Positions 53,462 to 62,138 are shown, counted from the stretch's first letter. The stretch: 64,000 nt of DNA from JAQVEM01 sp964603595 (GCA_964603595.1 CAZRVN010000002.1:216567-280566); one strand, 5' to 3'. Notes: a model not told the origin generated them from the letters alone. Numbers and translations: made by a program.

Positions 53462-54616
53462 CTAGTTGTTATACCAGACAATCAGACTTATATCTTCCCT
53501 TGCATATTCTCTTGCATCTATCTGGGAGTCTCCATCTGAAGAATCATTTGTGTAAAATATTTTAAATTTTAACATCTTGTTTCCACATCTGGGGTCTATT
53601 GTATCCCTGATTATTTCTTCCAGATACTCGGAGACAACTATATCCATGTTTCCGGTGCAATCTTCCTTTACGATAACCCCGCTGCCCAGACTATAACTGT
53701 CAAGCTGCGTGAAATGGTACAGGTTCATAACTTTTATGCAGTTTCCCTTAAATGAAGGGTCTCCATAAATAGTCGGGTTTCTGAGTGCGAGTGTGGCGGA
53801 TACTATTTCTTTACCAATTAAACCGGTGGTGTCAAAATCAAAAAATCCCCTTACATCCATATTCTGTATTGAGTCACCGATTATAACCGATTCATAGTTT
53901 ATGCCATCATTTTTAATTGCATATCCAATATTTACGGGACTTAAGATTACATAGGGGCGCAGCAGTGCTTCCATTTCTACTGACTGTATCAAATCCTGGA
54001 GATTTGATGTCATTAAGTCGGGGGCTTCTACATCTTCTTCCAGTTCACATTCCCAGCACAGGTCTAAACTAGCAGTGGCACTTCCTTCTGAATTGGTAGC
54101 GGTGGCTATAAGCTTATAGGTATCTTCGGGATTATAGAGATTAACCTGACATTTTCCTTCCCCCCAGGCACTATTACTGTCATCTTTTAAAAACTCTACT
54201 TCCGGCTGAGGGTTTCCTGTAATTATGGCCTCTATTCTGTAGTAACAGACATCATCTTCTTCTGAATATAGCGGTCCTTCATAAATACTTAGTTCTATAG
54301 CGGGCGCTTCCTTTGATTCACTGGTTTCTTCTTCATCATTTTCGCCAGCTTCTTCCTTCTGCTCTTTATCTGATGTTGGTTCTTCCGGTTCCTCTTTATC
54401 CCCGTTTTCATCACTAGATTCCTCTTTACTGGTTTCTTCACCATCAGGGGTTTCTTCTCCCTCTTCTTCATCTCCTCCTTCCCCTTCAGCTTCTTCAGTT
54501 GCGGCCTCTTCTGATACCTCATCCTGCGGTTCGGTTCCATTGCAGCCTGCAAGCTGGAAGCATATAATCACTGATATGAGAAGTAGTACAAGAGGTAAAT
54601 AGAAAGATTTTTGCAT
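53462..54616 (-). CDS. Acidic lipoprotein with Ig-like repeat and binding domain
   Basis: The 384-residue protein has a good lipobox LAGC (Cys25), an 80-residue Glu/Lys-rich stalk, one Ig-like repeat (about 106-195, with SIYEGP, CYYRIEA and TATNSEGSATAS), and a C-terminal domain (about 205-384) with FFDFDTTGLIGKEIVSATLAL resembling DNRLRE modules. Repeat and C-domain match those in the protein at 22354-23589. It is probably displayed on the cell surface and binds a polymer. It is followed by the metallopeptidase-like lipoprotein gene. Confidence 0.78.
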   Translation of the reverse strand: MQKSFYLPLVLLLISVIICFQLAGCNGTEPQDEVSEEAATEEAEGEGGDEEEGEETPDGEETSKEESSDENGDKEEPEEPTSDKEQKEEAGENDEEETSESKEAPAIELSIYEGPLYSEEDDVCYYRIEAIITGNPQPEVEFLKDDSNSAWGEGKCQVNLYNPEDTYKLIATATNSEGSATASLDLCWECELEEDVEAPDLMTSNLQDLIQSVEMEALLRPYVILSPVNIGYAIKNDGINYESVIIGDSIQNMDVRGFFDFDTTGLIGKEIVSATLALRNPTIYGDPSFKGNCIKVMNLYHFTQLDSYSLGSGVIVKEDCTGNMDIVVSEYLEEIIRDTIDPRCGNKMLKFKIFYTNDSSDGDSQIDAREYAREDISLIVWYNN

Positions 54617-54851
54617 AATTAAAATCTCCTTGAATAAAAATTTTTAAAAATGCCCGGATGTGCAGAATAGTGTTTATTTTTAACTAAAGGAATATTATAT
54701 ATCTTTTTTTATATTAATATAAGGAAAGGGTAAATCTCCAGGTTCAATCTGGATATTTTACTGTGGGATAATTTGAATTGAAAAGCAGAATTTATTGCTG
54801 TAAAATTCAGGTGATAAGGGGAGCGTAATTATTTTTAAAAAGCGGACTGAT

Positions 54852-55424
54852 ATGAAAATAAAATATATATTATCTTTCTTTATTGCTGTGGTATTATTTT
54901 TAAGTTTATCTTTTTATTCCTGCACGTATTTTTTACCCGGAGATGAAGAATCCGGGGATATAGAAATAAAAGATTCTGAAGATACAGCTATAGAAGCGCC
55001 TGGCGGTGAAGAAGACGAACCGGAATCTACAGTAGCCGGTGAAGATAAAAAAGAAGAAGAGGGGAAAGAGGCCCCGGAGGATTTAGATGAGCAGGAAGAA
55101 GAAAAGGATATAATAGTAGAAAGCCCCCGGCCCAGTCAGGTTATTTCAAGCCCTCTTATAATTACAGGAGAAGCAAGGGGGACCTGGTTTTTTGAGGCTA
55201 ATTTTCCCGTTAGGCTTCTGGACGGGAGTGGAGAGGAGATCGCAGTTCATTATGCTGAGGCGCTTAATGATTGGATGACGGAAGATTTCGTACCGTTCAG
55301 AGCAGAGATTGAATTTGAAAGACCTGCTACGGAAATAGGATATCTGGTTTTAGAAAAAGACAACCCTTCCGACCTTCGTGAATATGATGATGAGCTCATA
55401 ATACCGGTTCGTTTTGAACAGTAA
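54852..55424 (+). CDS. Gmad2-domain lipoprotein
   Basis: The 190-residue protein has a signal peptide ending at SFYSC (Cys24), an acidic linker (about 32-90) and a C-terminal Gmad2-type Ig-like domain (about 94-190) with VESPRPSQVISSPLIITGEA, GTWFFEANFPVRLLDGSG and AEIEFERPATEIG. Gmad2 domains occur in spore germination and other exported proteins and may bind cell wall or ligands. It is divergent from the Ig-repeat lipoprotein with 235 bases between. Confidence 0.85.
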   Translation: MKIKYILSFFIAVVLFLSLSFYSCTYFLPGDEESGDIEIKDSEDTAIEAPGGEEDEPESTVAGEDKKEEEGKEAPEDLDEQEEEKDIIVESPRPSQVISSPLIITGEARGTWFFEANFPVRLLDGSGEEIAVHYAEALNDWMTEDFVPFRAEIEFERPATEIGYLVLEKDNPSDLREYDDELIIPVRFEQ

Positions 55425-55490
55425 ATATAAATTTTTCCTATACAGCCACCCACCGATAATGGAAAGGATAGAAGCGGCAAAAAATCCTGG

Positions 55491-56015
55491 TTAGGTAACA
55501 TCTATTTTTTCATCTCTGGCCTTAATTAAAAGCCACTGCTCCTTATCATTCTGCATGCCGGTCCTTATAAGGTAGTAGCCCCCTTTTATTTTCCCGCCCT
55601 TAAGCCAGATTTCAATTTTCCCTTCACTTAAGGATTTTTTCATATCAGTGTCTTCTTCTTCTTTATTCTTCCTTAAATTTATATAAGTGCCCCTGTCCCA
55701 TATGATTACCGCACCGGCGCCATACTGCCCTTCAGGTATAACTCCTTCAAAATCTGAATATTCAAGCGGGTGGTCCTCTGTGCGGACAGCAAGCCGTTTT
55801 GTTCCGAGAGCTTCCGGAGGGCCTTTGGGGACTGCCCAGGAAGCAAGAGCGTCTTCTACCTCCAGTCTAAAATCATAATGGAAGTTTGTAGCAAAGTGTT
55901 TCTGGATGACAAAGATTGGTTCTTTTCCTGATGGCTTGCGTTTACCTCCTCCGGATTCCGGTGTTTTTTTAAATTCACTACTGTCCAGGTAACTTTTAAG
56001 TTCATCTTTTATCAT
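55491..56015 (-). CDS. Stand-alone LigD 3'-phosphoesterase domain protein
   Basis: The 174-residue protein is the phosphoesterase domain of the end-joining ligase LigD: FVIQKHFATNFHYDFRLEVE with metal and catalytic His residues, SWAVPKGPPEALGTKRLAV, VRTEDHPLEYSDFEGVIPEGQYGAG and IEIWLKGGKIKGGYYLIR. It trims 3' phosphates or ribonucleotides from DNA ends. No ligase, polymerase or Ku gene is in the window, so partners must lie elsewhere or it acts alone. Confidence 0.92.
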   Translation of the reverse strand: MIKDELKSYLDSSEFKKTPESGGGKRKPSGKEPIFVIQKHFATNFHYDFRLEVEDALASWAVPKGPPEALGTKRLAVRTEDHPLEYSDFEGVIPEGQYGAGAVIIWDRGTYINLRKNKEEEDTDMKKSLSEGKIEIWLKGGKIKGGYYLIRTGMQNDKEQWLLIKARDEKIDVT

Positions 56016-56083
56016 AGGACAATTATATCAAAAAAAATAATTGTTAAGGAATAAAAGTGTATATAAATATTTTAGATATATAC

Positions 56084-56572
56084 TTAAGATAAAGCTTTTA
56101 TGATGTCATCAGCAAACTTTTCTATATTTTTGTGGTTTATTTTTGATATTGTTTCGGTGGTTTTAAATGCTTTCTGTATTATTTTTCTAATCATTGGATT
56201 AAGCTTATCCCAGATTATCTCATATCCAAAATATCCTTTTAATACTGCCTTTTTTAGCAGCTCCTCAGGAAACCCCTTTTTTATTTCATCTTCCCATCCA
56301 TCATCTGCGCCGCACATAAAAATGGCGGTTTTTTTATTAAGAAGGGTATTTAGATTTCTTTTTACAAACTTTCTTACTGCGGAATTCATTCTGAAGGCGA
56401 TAAATGAGCCGCCTACTGCAATAAGGTCGTAGTCTTCAGGATCTACTCTTTTATTTTTTTTGAGATCCACAGGGTCAACCTCATAATTTTTTTTCTTTAG
56501 AATCCCTGCAAGGATGCTGGCGCATTTTTCCGTGGTTCCGTATGTCGAGCCGTAGGCAATGAGTATTTTCAT
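56084..56572 (-). CDS. Flavodoxin-domain protein
   Basis: The 162-residue protein has the FMN phosphate loop YGSTYGTTEKCASIL at the N-terminus, DYDLIAVGGSFIAFRMNS and a CGADDGWEDE loop near the flavin. It resembles the HemG-like menaquinone-dependent protoporphyrinogen oxidase/flavodoxin group, but no heme genes are near, so a general electron-transfer role is safer. A GGAGG lies before its ATG on the reverse strand. Confidence 0.87.
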   Translation of the reverse strand: MKILIAYGSTYGTTEKCASILAGILKKKNYEVDPVDLKKNKRVDPEDYDLIAVGGSFIAFRMNSAVRKFVKRNLNTLLNKKTAIFMCGADDGWEDEIKKGFPEELLKKAVLKGYFGYEIIWDKLNPMIRKIIQKAFKTTETISKINHKNIEKFADDIIKALS

Positions 56573-56630
56573 GTTTGCCTCCTGTATTTAAAATTATCCA
56601 GTTGTAATAAATTAAATTTTTTTTATAATC

Positions 56631-57278
56631 TTACGCTTTAAATTCCCTGGAGATTGCGTAGGCTGTGTATCCGCCAAAACCGCTATTTATAATAAGCCAG
56701 GGCAAGCAGAAATAAGCCACCCCCAAAAATGAACCGTGGACAACCGGTGAAACTGGCATTGGTGACCTGTAAAAAAATAGCATTGCAAGTAAGGTCAGGA
56801 TAAAATTTACAATACCCGTTAGCATACCTGCTATTATTGACTTTAATCTTACACTGACCCTGTAAGGCAGGAATCTAAAGGCAACATCCGCGGAAAGACC
56901 GATTAGAAGCCCTACGATAGCCCATCCAAACACCGCCCATATACCTCTTAATACCTGAAACTGAACAGAGTGCCATTCGTAATAGTACTCTACAAAAAAG
57001 CATATAACGGCATATGGTATAAAGATCATTGTGCCAATGCCAAATTTTTTAAAAAGTAGAATTGGCAGAATTATAATTATTGCTGTAAAATAGCCAGTCA
57101 TATAAATGAAGAACATGCCTATTCCGGTAACCTCGCCCATTTTTCCAAATCCTATGGTTGCTGTACCGGCAAAGTAGTCAAAAAAGTAAGTTCCCAGTGC
57201 ATGAACTACCATTACTAAAAAACTAAAGAGTATAATGGTTTGCCACATACTAAGTTTCCATTTATGCTGATTTTCCAT
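56631..57278 (-). CDS. Membrane protein, possibly ECF-type substrate component
   Basis: The 215-residue protein has five or six membrane segments, compact loops and a conserved-looking ALGTYFFDYFAGTATIGFG after the first. The size and layout recall ECF transporter S components, but I cannot name a substrate. I set the start at ATG 57278 (MENQHKWK), five bases after GGAAGG; the frame extends seven codons back to TTG 57299. A structured element lies upstream at 57317-57397. Confidence 0.6.
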   Translation of the reverse strand: MENQHKWKLSMWQTIILFSFLVMVVHALGTYFFDYFAGTATIGFGKMGEVTGIGMFFIYMTGYFTAIIIILPILLFKKFGIGTMIFIPYAVICFFVEYYYEWHSVQFQVLRGIWAVFGWAIVGLLIGLSADVAFRFLPYRVSVRLKSIIAGMLTGIVNFILTLLAMLFFYRSPMPVSPVVHGSFLGVAYFCLPWLIINSGFGGYTAYAISREFKA

Positions 57279-57316
57279 ATTAACCTTCCTCATTGTCAAT
57301 TGAATTGAAAATATAG

Positions 57317-57397
57317 AAATATTTTACCCGAAAATATTTTATTTAACCAGTGACTTGTGCAAGTCACTGTTATTCCGGAAAGGCAGGCCGGTTAAAT
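57317..57397. promoter_or_regulatory. Clustered inverted repeats, possible structured leader
   Basis: Two structures lie side by side. AAATATTTT-ACCCG-AAAATATTT occupies 57317-57339. Then an outer stem ATTTAACC (57341-57348) with GGTTAAAT (57390-57397) encloses a perfect CAGTGACTTG-TG-CAAGTCACTG repeat (57348-57369) and a CCGG-CCGG hairpin (57375-57391), which together would fold as a three-way junction. It is GC-richer than its surroundings and lies 40 bases before the membrane protein start on the reverse strand. It could be a riboswitch-like leader, a terminator or a small mobile repeat. Confidence 0.5.
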
Positions 57398-57525
57398 TGC
57401 ACGTTAATATTTAATTTCATTTTTTTATTGAAGTATTAAAAATCTTAGAGATAATAGTATTTGAGTTTAACAAAGAAATTATTTGGAGTATTTGCTAATA
57501 GGGCTAAATTTAAAGAATATATATC

Positions 57526-57864
57526 ATGATAAATTCATATATCTTCGGTAGCGTAACGGTAGATAATCAAAAATTTATAAAAGATCTGATTATCTTCCCT
57601 GACCATATAGCCGCAGACTGGAGGAGAAAGTCGGGTCATTTCCTGGCGGAGGATGATATTTTAGAAATAATGGAATACAGGCCCCGGCTATTAATCATTG
57701 GTACAGGCGCATACGGGCTTATGAAAGTAAGTGATAAATTAATAGAGAAATTAAAGGTTATGCGGATAGAATTTAAAGCTATGAAAACTTCTGAAGCAGT
57801 AGAAGAATATAACAGGAACTGTATGGAGGAAAAGGTCGTGTGCGCATTGCATTTAACGTGTTAA
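57526..57864 (+). CDS. Mth938-like (DUF498) protein
   Basis: The 112-residue protein matches the small alpha/beta Mth938 family: ITSYIFGSVTV-like opening (here INSYIFGSVTVDNQ), DLIIFPDHIAADWRRKSGH, LLIIGTGAYGLMKV and a helix EAVEEYNRNC. The family is related to the NDUFAF3 assembly factor, with no known enzyme activity. It is the first of four forward genes that run to msrA. Confidence 0.9.
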   Translation: MINSYIFGSVTVDNQKFIKDLIIFPDHIAADWRRKSGHFLAEDDILEIMEYRPRLLIIGTGAYGLMKVSDKLIEKLKVMRIEFKAMKTSEAVEEYNRNCMEEKVVCALHLTC

Positions 57865-57911
57865 AAAATTAAACTTGTTTAAGTTAGTAATTTACAGGGG
57901 GTTATCCTGAT

Positions 57912-58427
57912 ATGAACGTATTAATAAGGAAAGAAGAAAAAAAAGATTATAAAGACATTTACCTAGTAAATAAATTAGCTTTCGGTCAGGAAAATGAAAG
58001 TAGGCTTGTTGAAAGGATAAGAGAGGGCAGCAGTTTTATTCCCGAACTCTCGCTTGTTGCCGAAGCAAGTGGCAAAGTTGTCGGCCATATTCTTTTTTCG
58101 GAGATAAAAATTTCTGGAAGTTCCGTTTTTAAATCACTCATGCTTGCGCCCATAGCGGTTATCCCCGGGCTGCAGAGACGGGGGATTGGTACAAAAATGA
58201 TTAAGAGTGGAATGGAATTAGCTACGGAGCTTGGATATGATTCAATAGTCGTTGTGGGCCATAAAGACTATTACCTCAGATTCGGTTTTAAGAGAGCTTC
58301 ACAGTGGGATATAAAATTTCCTTTTGAAGTGCCGGATGAGGCGTTTATGGCTATTGAACTGGCCGGGGGTGCGCTTGAGGGAAAAAGCGGGACCGTAATC
58401 TATCCGGATGAATTCAAGGAAGAGTAG
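57912..58427 (+). CDS. GNAT-family N-acetyltransferase
   Basis: The 171-residue acetyltransferase has the GNAT fold with the acetyl-CoA loop AVIPGLQRRGIGTKMIKSG (QxxGxG/A), preceded by VGHILFSEIKISG and followed by VVVGHKDYYLRFGF. This is the YhbS-like group. The acceptor is unknown. GGGGG lies before the ATG, and the preceding gene ends 47 bases upstream. Confidence 0.92.
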   Translation: MNVLIRKEEKKDYKDIYLVNKLAFGQENESRLVERIREGSSFIPELSLVAEASGKVVGHILFSEIKISGSSVFKSLMLAPIAVIPGLQRRGIGTKMIKSGMELATELGYDSIVVVGHKDYYLRFGFKRASQWDIKFPFEVPDEAFMAIELAGGALEGKSGTVIYPDEFKEE

Positions 58428-58444
58428 CGGGTTTATAGATTGAT

Positions 58445-59074
58445 ATGAAAAGATTAATAATAACTGTTTTTTCAATTATTTCCATCTTGTTTGGATTGTG
58501 CGGGTCGGTTCTTTCTTTTGGAGGCATTATAGTTTTAAACTCGCATGAGGAAGATTTTGATAACGTCCACAGTCTTGCTCTTTCAGTTTCTGAAGCTACC
58601 AGTGATGTTGCAGGAGTGCTTGAAAATTCCGGGGTGACTACCGGTAATATTGAGGAGAGTTTACTGACTGCCGGGGATACATTAAGCTATGCTTCGGAGA
58701 TATCCTATGATTCAGGGATGGCTTTCAGTGAAATTGCAGATATAGTGTCTTTTGAAATTCTTGGATTTAAGCCCCTTGAGGATGCGGAGGACTACTTTAG
58801 CGATATAGGGGATAACCTTATTACTCTTTCCGGAGAGCTTGAGGCAACCCAGGAAAATATTGAGACCAATGCTTCCGATGTTGAAAGAACAGGGGATGAG
58901 CTTGTAGAGATATCGGAGGACCTTAAGGAAATATCAGACTTGTTTGACAGGACAATAGATTCATTCAGTATCTATAACATTGTTTCAGCCCTTAAGTATC
59001 TCTTAATTTATGTAAGTGTGCTTAATATAATTTTTATTTTTAACGGTATCATGTTTTTAATGCTTAGAAGGTAG
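58445..59074 (+). CDS. Membrane protein with external helical domain
   Basis: The 209-residue protein has membrane segments at about 5-32 and 183-206 and between them an acidic, Ser/Glu-rich helical region (LSVSEATSDVAGVLENSG..., GELEATQENIETNASDVERTGDEL) likely to be a coiled coil outside the cell. I do not recognise a family. It follows the GNAT gene after 17 bases and precedes msrA by 12, so all are probably one operon. Confidence 0.65.
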   Translation: MKRLIITVFSIISILFGLCGSVLSFGGIIVLNSHEEDFDNVHSLALSVSEATSDVAGVLENSGVTTGNIEESLLTAGDTLSYASEISYDSGMAFSEIADIVSFEILGFKPLEDAEDYFSDIGDNLITLSGELEATQENIETNASDVERTGDELVEISEDLKEISDLFDRTIDSFSIYNIVSALKYLLIYVSVLNIIFIFNGIMFLMLRR

Positions 59075-59086
59075 CCGGGATGGAAT

Positions 59087-59740
59087 ATGAAGAGAGTTTT
59101 ATTGCTTTTATGTATTATATTTATAGCAGGGTTAATTATTTGTACAGGGTGCGGTGATACGGCTATGGAAGAAAAAACCGGTGATGATTATATAGGGGAA
59201 GATGCTGGAAGCTATGAGGAAGCAGTGGTTGGCGGCGGATGCTTCTGGGGTATGGAGGCAGTATTTGAAAAGCTTAAGGGAGTAAAAGCCGTTGAGTCCG
59301 GATATGCGGGCGGAACGGTTAAGAGTCCTACTTACGAGGAGGTCTCGGCCGGGGATACCGGGCATGCCGAGGTGATAAGGATTAAATATGACCCGGAAGT
59401 TATAAGCTATAGGAAGCTGCTTGAAGTATTTTTTTATATTCATGACCCCACGACACCGGACAGGCAGGGAAATGATAGGGGGTCACAATATCGTTCTATT
59501 ATATTGTATGAGGGCGAGAGTCAGGAGCAGACTGCAATGAAGTTGATTGAGGAGCTTGAAGAGGGTAAGGTTTATGGCGATCCAATTGTTACAGAGGTTA
59601 AGCCACTTGATACCTTTTACCTGGCAGAGGATTACCACCAGGATTATTATGCAGGTAATGAGGGTGGGTCATATTGTCAGCTGGTTATATCTCCAAAAAT
59701 TGAAAGGTTACAGGAGAGGTTTAGGGAGCTGTTGAAATAA
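59087..59740 (+). CDS. msrA: Peptide-methionine (S)-S-oxide reductase, lipoprotein form
   Basis: MsrA repairs methionine-S-sulfoxide in proteins. After a lipoprotein-like signal (CTGC, Cys22) and an acidic linker, the catalytic domain starts with VVGGGCFWGMEAVF (Cys52), followed by GYAGGTVKSPTYEEVSAGDTGHAE, FYIHDPTTPDRQGNDRGSQYRS and AEDYHQDYY. A late Cys in GGSYCQLV could resolve the disulfide. Export to the cell surface suggests repair of envelope proteins such as the acidic lipoproteins nearby. MsrB is not in the window. Confidence 0.95.
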   Translation: MKRVLLLLCIIFIAGLIICTGCGDTAMEEKTGDDYIGEDAGSYEEAVVGGGCFWGMEAVFEKLKGVKAVESGYAGGTVKSPTYEEVSAGDTGHAEVIRIKYDPEVISYRKLLEVFFYIHDPTTPDRQGNDRGSQYRSIILYEGESQEQTAMKLIEELEEGKVYGDPIVTEVKPLDTFYLAEDYHQDYYAGNEGGSYCQLVISPKIERLQERFRELLK

Positions 59741-59773
59741 TAGGGTTTTGTGGTTTGTTTGGGAGTGGTGGTA

Positions 59774-59995
59774 ATGTATGAATTGGTATATAACTCGGCT
59801 TACAGGCTAACTCCAATTATTTTTTATCTTATAAGCCGGCTAAATAGGGTATATTTCTTAAGGTGTCCTTACAGTTTTTACACTGCACAGGCTAAATTGT
59901 ACAAGGTTAATTATACAGGGGATAGGTATTTTTACAATTTATTTTTTCTATTTAGTACAAGAATTATTTTAGGAAAAATTAAATTGAGTATTTAA
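59774..59995 (+). CDS. Hypothetical small protein before a terminator
   Basis: The frame from ATG 59774 gives 73 residues, rich in Tyr, Leu and Arg (MYELVYNSAYRLTP...), with a moderately hydrophobic middle. GGGAG lies eight bases before the ATG and a terminator hairpin begins one base after the stop, which both support a real gene. No family is recognised. It would be the last gene of the msrA operon. Confidence 0.4.
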   Translation: MYELVYNSAYRLTPIIFYLISRLNRVYFLRCPYSFYTAQAKLYKVNYTGDRYFYNLFFLFSTRIILGKIKLSI

Positions 59996-59996
59996 T

Positions 59997-60023
59997 AGAT
60001 AGTTGGTTATTCTCCAACTATCT
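59997..60023 (+). terminator. Terminator hairpin at the end of the msrA operon
   Basis: AGATAGTTGG and CCAACTATCT form a perfect 10-bp stem with a 7-base loop TTATTCT, followed by TCTT. It marks the border with the AT-rich defence island. The T-run is short. Confidence 0.65.
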
Positions 60024-60197
60024 TCTTAGTGTATGAAATATCAACTTATGGGCATATTTATTAAAGATATTCTTAAAGTTACTTAATTCCTTTATGGCCT
60101 GGTTCTAAATTCATCAATTACAATTTTTAATAAAAATAGTTAAAATATGTAAGAAGTTGTAAAAATGTTAGAATATAAAAAAAGGAAAAGTATATTT

Positions 60198-61112
60198 ATG
60201 GCTTTATTCAAAATAAAAAACGGAATAGCAAAAAAAATAGTTGTAAAAAATTTAGGTTTAGAGAAAGATCTTCAATTACTATTTGAAAATAATCTGGAAG
60301 AATTATTAAATATCACATTTTTAGCTAGAGAATATTCAACTAGTTTTGGGGGTAGAATTGATACTTTGGGGATAGATAGAAATGGTTCACCGGTAATCAT
60401 TGAATACAAAAAGACACAAAATGATAATGTAATAAACCAAGGTCTTTCTTACTTACGATGGCTTTTAGACCATAAATCAGATTTTGATATTTTATGTAGA
60501 AAAAATGAAATCAAAATTGATATTGATTGGGATTCACCAAGAGTAATTTGTATTGCTGAAAACTATAATAAGTTTGACCTTGATACTGCAGATATCTTAC
60601 CAATAAATATTGAGCTACTAAGATATAGAATTTACGATAATAATATTTTGCATCTAGAACCTGATAATTATCAAAAGATTAAAATTTCTATGTCTGGAAT
60701 TACAAAAAAAGCAAAAAAGCAAAAAGAAAAACAAAAGATATTTCAAAAAACTTATTCAATAAATGATCATATTAATAAAGCTAGTAAGAAAACCGGTTCG
60801 CTTTTTTATAAATTAAGAGAGAATATCACCTCTTTGGATGAAAGCATAATTGAAGAACCGAAAGCTAAATACATTGCTTATAAAACATCTACCAATTTTG
60901 TTGATGTTGTAATTAAAGTATCTTCTTTAAAAATATTTCTTAATATGAAAAGTGGTCAGCTAGAAGATCCTGAAGGTCTAGCAAGAGATTTGACCAAACC
61001 TAAGCCAATTGGACATTGGGGAAATGGTGATTATGAGGTGAAAATTGAAAAAGAATCAGATCTGGAAAAAGTTTTTTACCTAATAAAGCAAAGTTATAAT
61101 TTTAATAAATAA
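60198..61112 (+). CDS. NucS-like nuclease domain with DUF5655
   Basis: The 304-residue protein has an N-terminal PD-(D/E)XK nuclease-like domain (about 1-150) with GGRIDTLGIDRNGSPVIIEYKK, giving Asp, Glu and Lys of the active site, then a basic linker and a C-terminal DUF5655 domain (about 195-304) with YIAYKTSTNFVDVVIK and HWGNGDYEVKI. Proteins of this type are found in defence and repair settings; the target is unknown. I set the start at ATG 60198, 11 bases after AAAGGA; the frame is open to 60165. It is AT-richer than the genes to its left. Confidence 0.85.
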   Translation: MALFKIKNGIAKKIVVKNLGLEKDLQLLFENNLEELLNITFLAREYSTSFGGRIDTLGIDRNGSPVIIEYKKTQNDNVINQGLSYLRWLLDHKSDFDILCRKNEIKIDIDWDSPRVICIAENYNKFDLDTADILPINIELLRYRIYDNNILHLEPDNYQKIKISMSGITKKAKKQKEKQKIFQKTYSINDHINKASKKTGSLFYKLRENITSLDESIIEEPKAKYIAYKTSTNFVDVVIKVSSLKIFLNMKSGQLEDPEGLARDLTKPKPIGHWGNGDYEVKIEKESDLEKVFYLIKQSYNFNK

Positions 61113-61120
61113 AAAAATAT

Positions 61121-61234
61121 ATGAGCAAATACGATAAATTAAAATATTTTAAAGAAATAAAAGCAAGAGCAGAGCATCCTCTTACAATAAGAAAAAGAAT
61201 AAGATCAAAAAAAGATATTGAAAATAAAAAATAA
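61121..61234 (+). CDS. Very small basic ORF
   Basis: A 37-residue frame (MSKYDKLKYFKEIKARAEHP...) follows the nuclease gene after eight bases. It is lysine- and arginine-rich with no family resemblance. There is no good ribosome site. It could be a small co-expressed protein or chance in an AT-rich region. Confidence 0.3.
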   Translation: MSKYDKLKYFKEIKARAEHPLTIRKRIRSKKDIENKK

Positions 61235-61318
61235 TATCCTTTAATTCCTTAAAAAAACGGTTTGGGATTTTGTTATTTAGGCAAGACACTTTATAAATAA
61301 TAGATAAAGTATTTAAAA

Positions 61319-61441
61319 ATGGAAAGTTATTTTACAATAGAAAATATTTTAAAGATACTCATTCACAATGGGAAAATTGACGTGATAGAGTTAAGGCAAT
61401 TTGCAAATACTTATATAAAGCTGATGTCTTATTTTTTGTAA
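61319..61441 (+). CDS. Small ORF directly before the restriction endonuclease
   Basis: A 40-residue frame (starts MESYFTIENILKIL, ends NTYIKLMSYFL) ends seven bases before the endonuclease ATG, which itself lacks a ribosome site, so translation of the two could be coupled. The helical content would allow a small regulator, but no helix-turn-helix is clear. It may also be leader sequence. The 214-base stretch 61235-61448 has nothing else. Confidence 0.3.
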   Translation: MESYFTIENILKILIHNGKIDVIELRQFANTYIKLMSYFL

Positions 61442-61448
61442 TTTTATT

Positions 61449-62138
61449 ATGTTATTAGATAAATTTGAAAAATTTTTAGAGTCAGTAGATCTTAAATATT
61501 ATAGACTAAAGTATAGTAATATTAAAATTGTTGAAATGGACTTGTCTAAGGATATCCAAGCTATAGAACTTTTATATAAAGTGTATTGGGATGAGAAAAC
61601 GTTTCTTACATTTGAAGATTTCTATATGAGATATATAAAAGAGAAAGCAAAGCTTTTAGAAAAATTTAGAGAAAAGTCAACAATATGCAAAGATTGCTTT
61701 TACCGTGGCATTGAGGCAAGAATTTATAGAACTTGGGCAGGATTAATAACACAAATACATGCTGGATACGTAGCTGAGTCTGTTTTTGGGGAAGGTTCAG
61801 TCTCTATGTCTGCAGAACTAGATAGTAAAGGTGCTGATATTAGGGTTGAATACAAAGGAAACTTTCTGAATTACCAGGTTAAGAAAACCAGTTATAGCGG
61901 AGTAAAGAGTGGCAGGCCTCTACCACGAAAGGGTAAATTAGAAGGAGAAGTAATAGATATTAAATACGAGGTTCCTTCTTGTTTGTCAAATCCAAAAACA
62001 ATAAAAGGAGAATTTAGGAAACCTTATTTAAGGTTTCAAAAAGATAAACGAACGCGAGCACTCAAAAATTGTTTTGTGATTTTTACCCCTTATGCTTTTG
62101 AAGTTAAAAAAGTAGAGATAGATAGGTTTCTAAAATAA
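61449..62138 (+). CDS. Type II restriction endonuclease-like protein (TaqI-like)
   Basis: The 229-residue protein has a helical N-terminal half and a nuclease core with TWAGLITQIHAGYVAESVFG, ELDSKGADIRVEYKG and NYQVKKTSYSG, where Asp and the Q-V-K pattern fit a PD-(D/E)XK site. The arrangement resembles TaqI-like endonucleases as I recall them, but recognition cannot be read. Its 3' end overlaps that of the LexA-methyltransferase gene by nine bases on the opposite strand, the typical pairing of a restriction enzyme with its modification enzyme. Confidence 0.7.
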   Translation: MLLDKFEKFLESVDLKYYRLKYSNIKIVEMDLSKDIQAIELLYKVYWDEKTFLTFEDFYMRYIKEKAKLLEKFREKSTICKDCFYRGIEARIYRTWAGLITQIHAGYVAESVFGEGSVSMSAELDSKGADIRVEYKGNFLNYQVKKTSYSGVKSGRPLPRKGKLEGEVIDIKYEVPSCLSNPKTIKGEFRKPYLRFQKDKRTRALKNCFVIFTPYAFEVKKVEIDRFLK

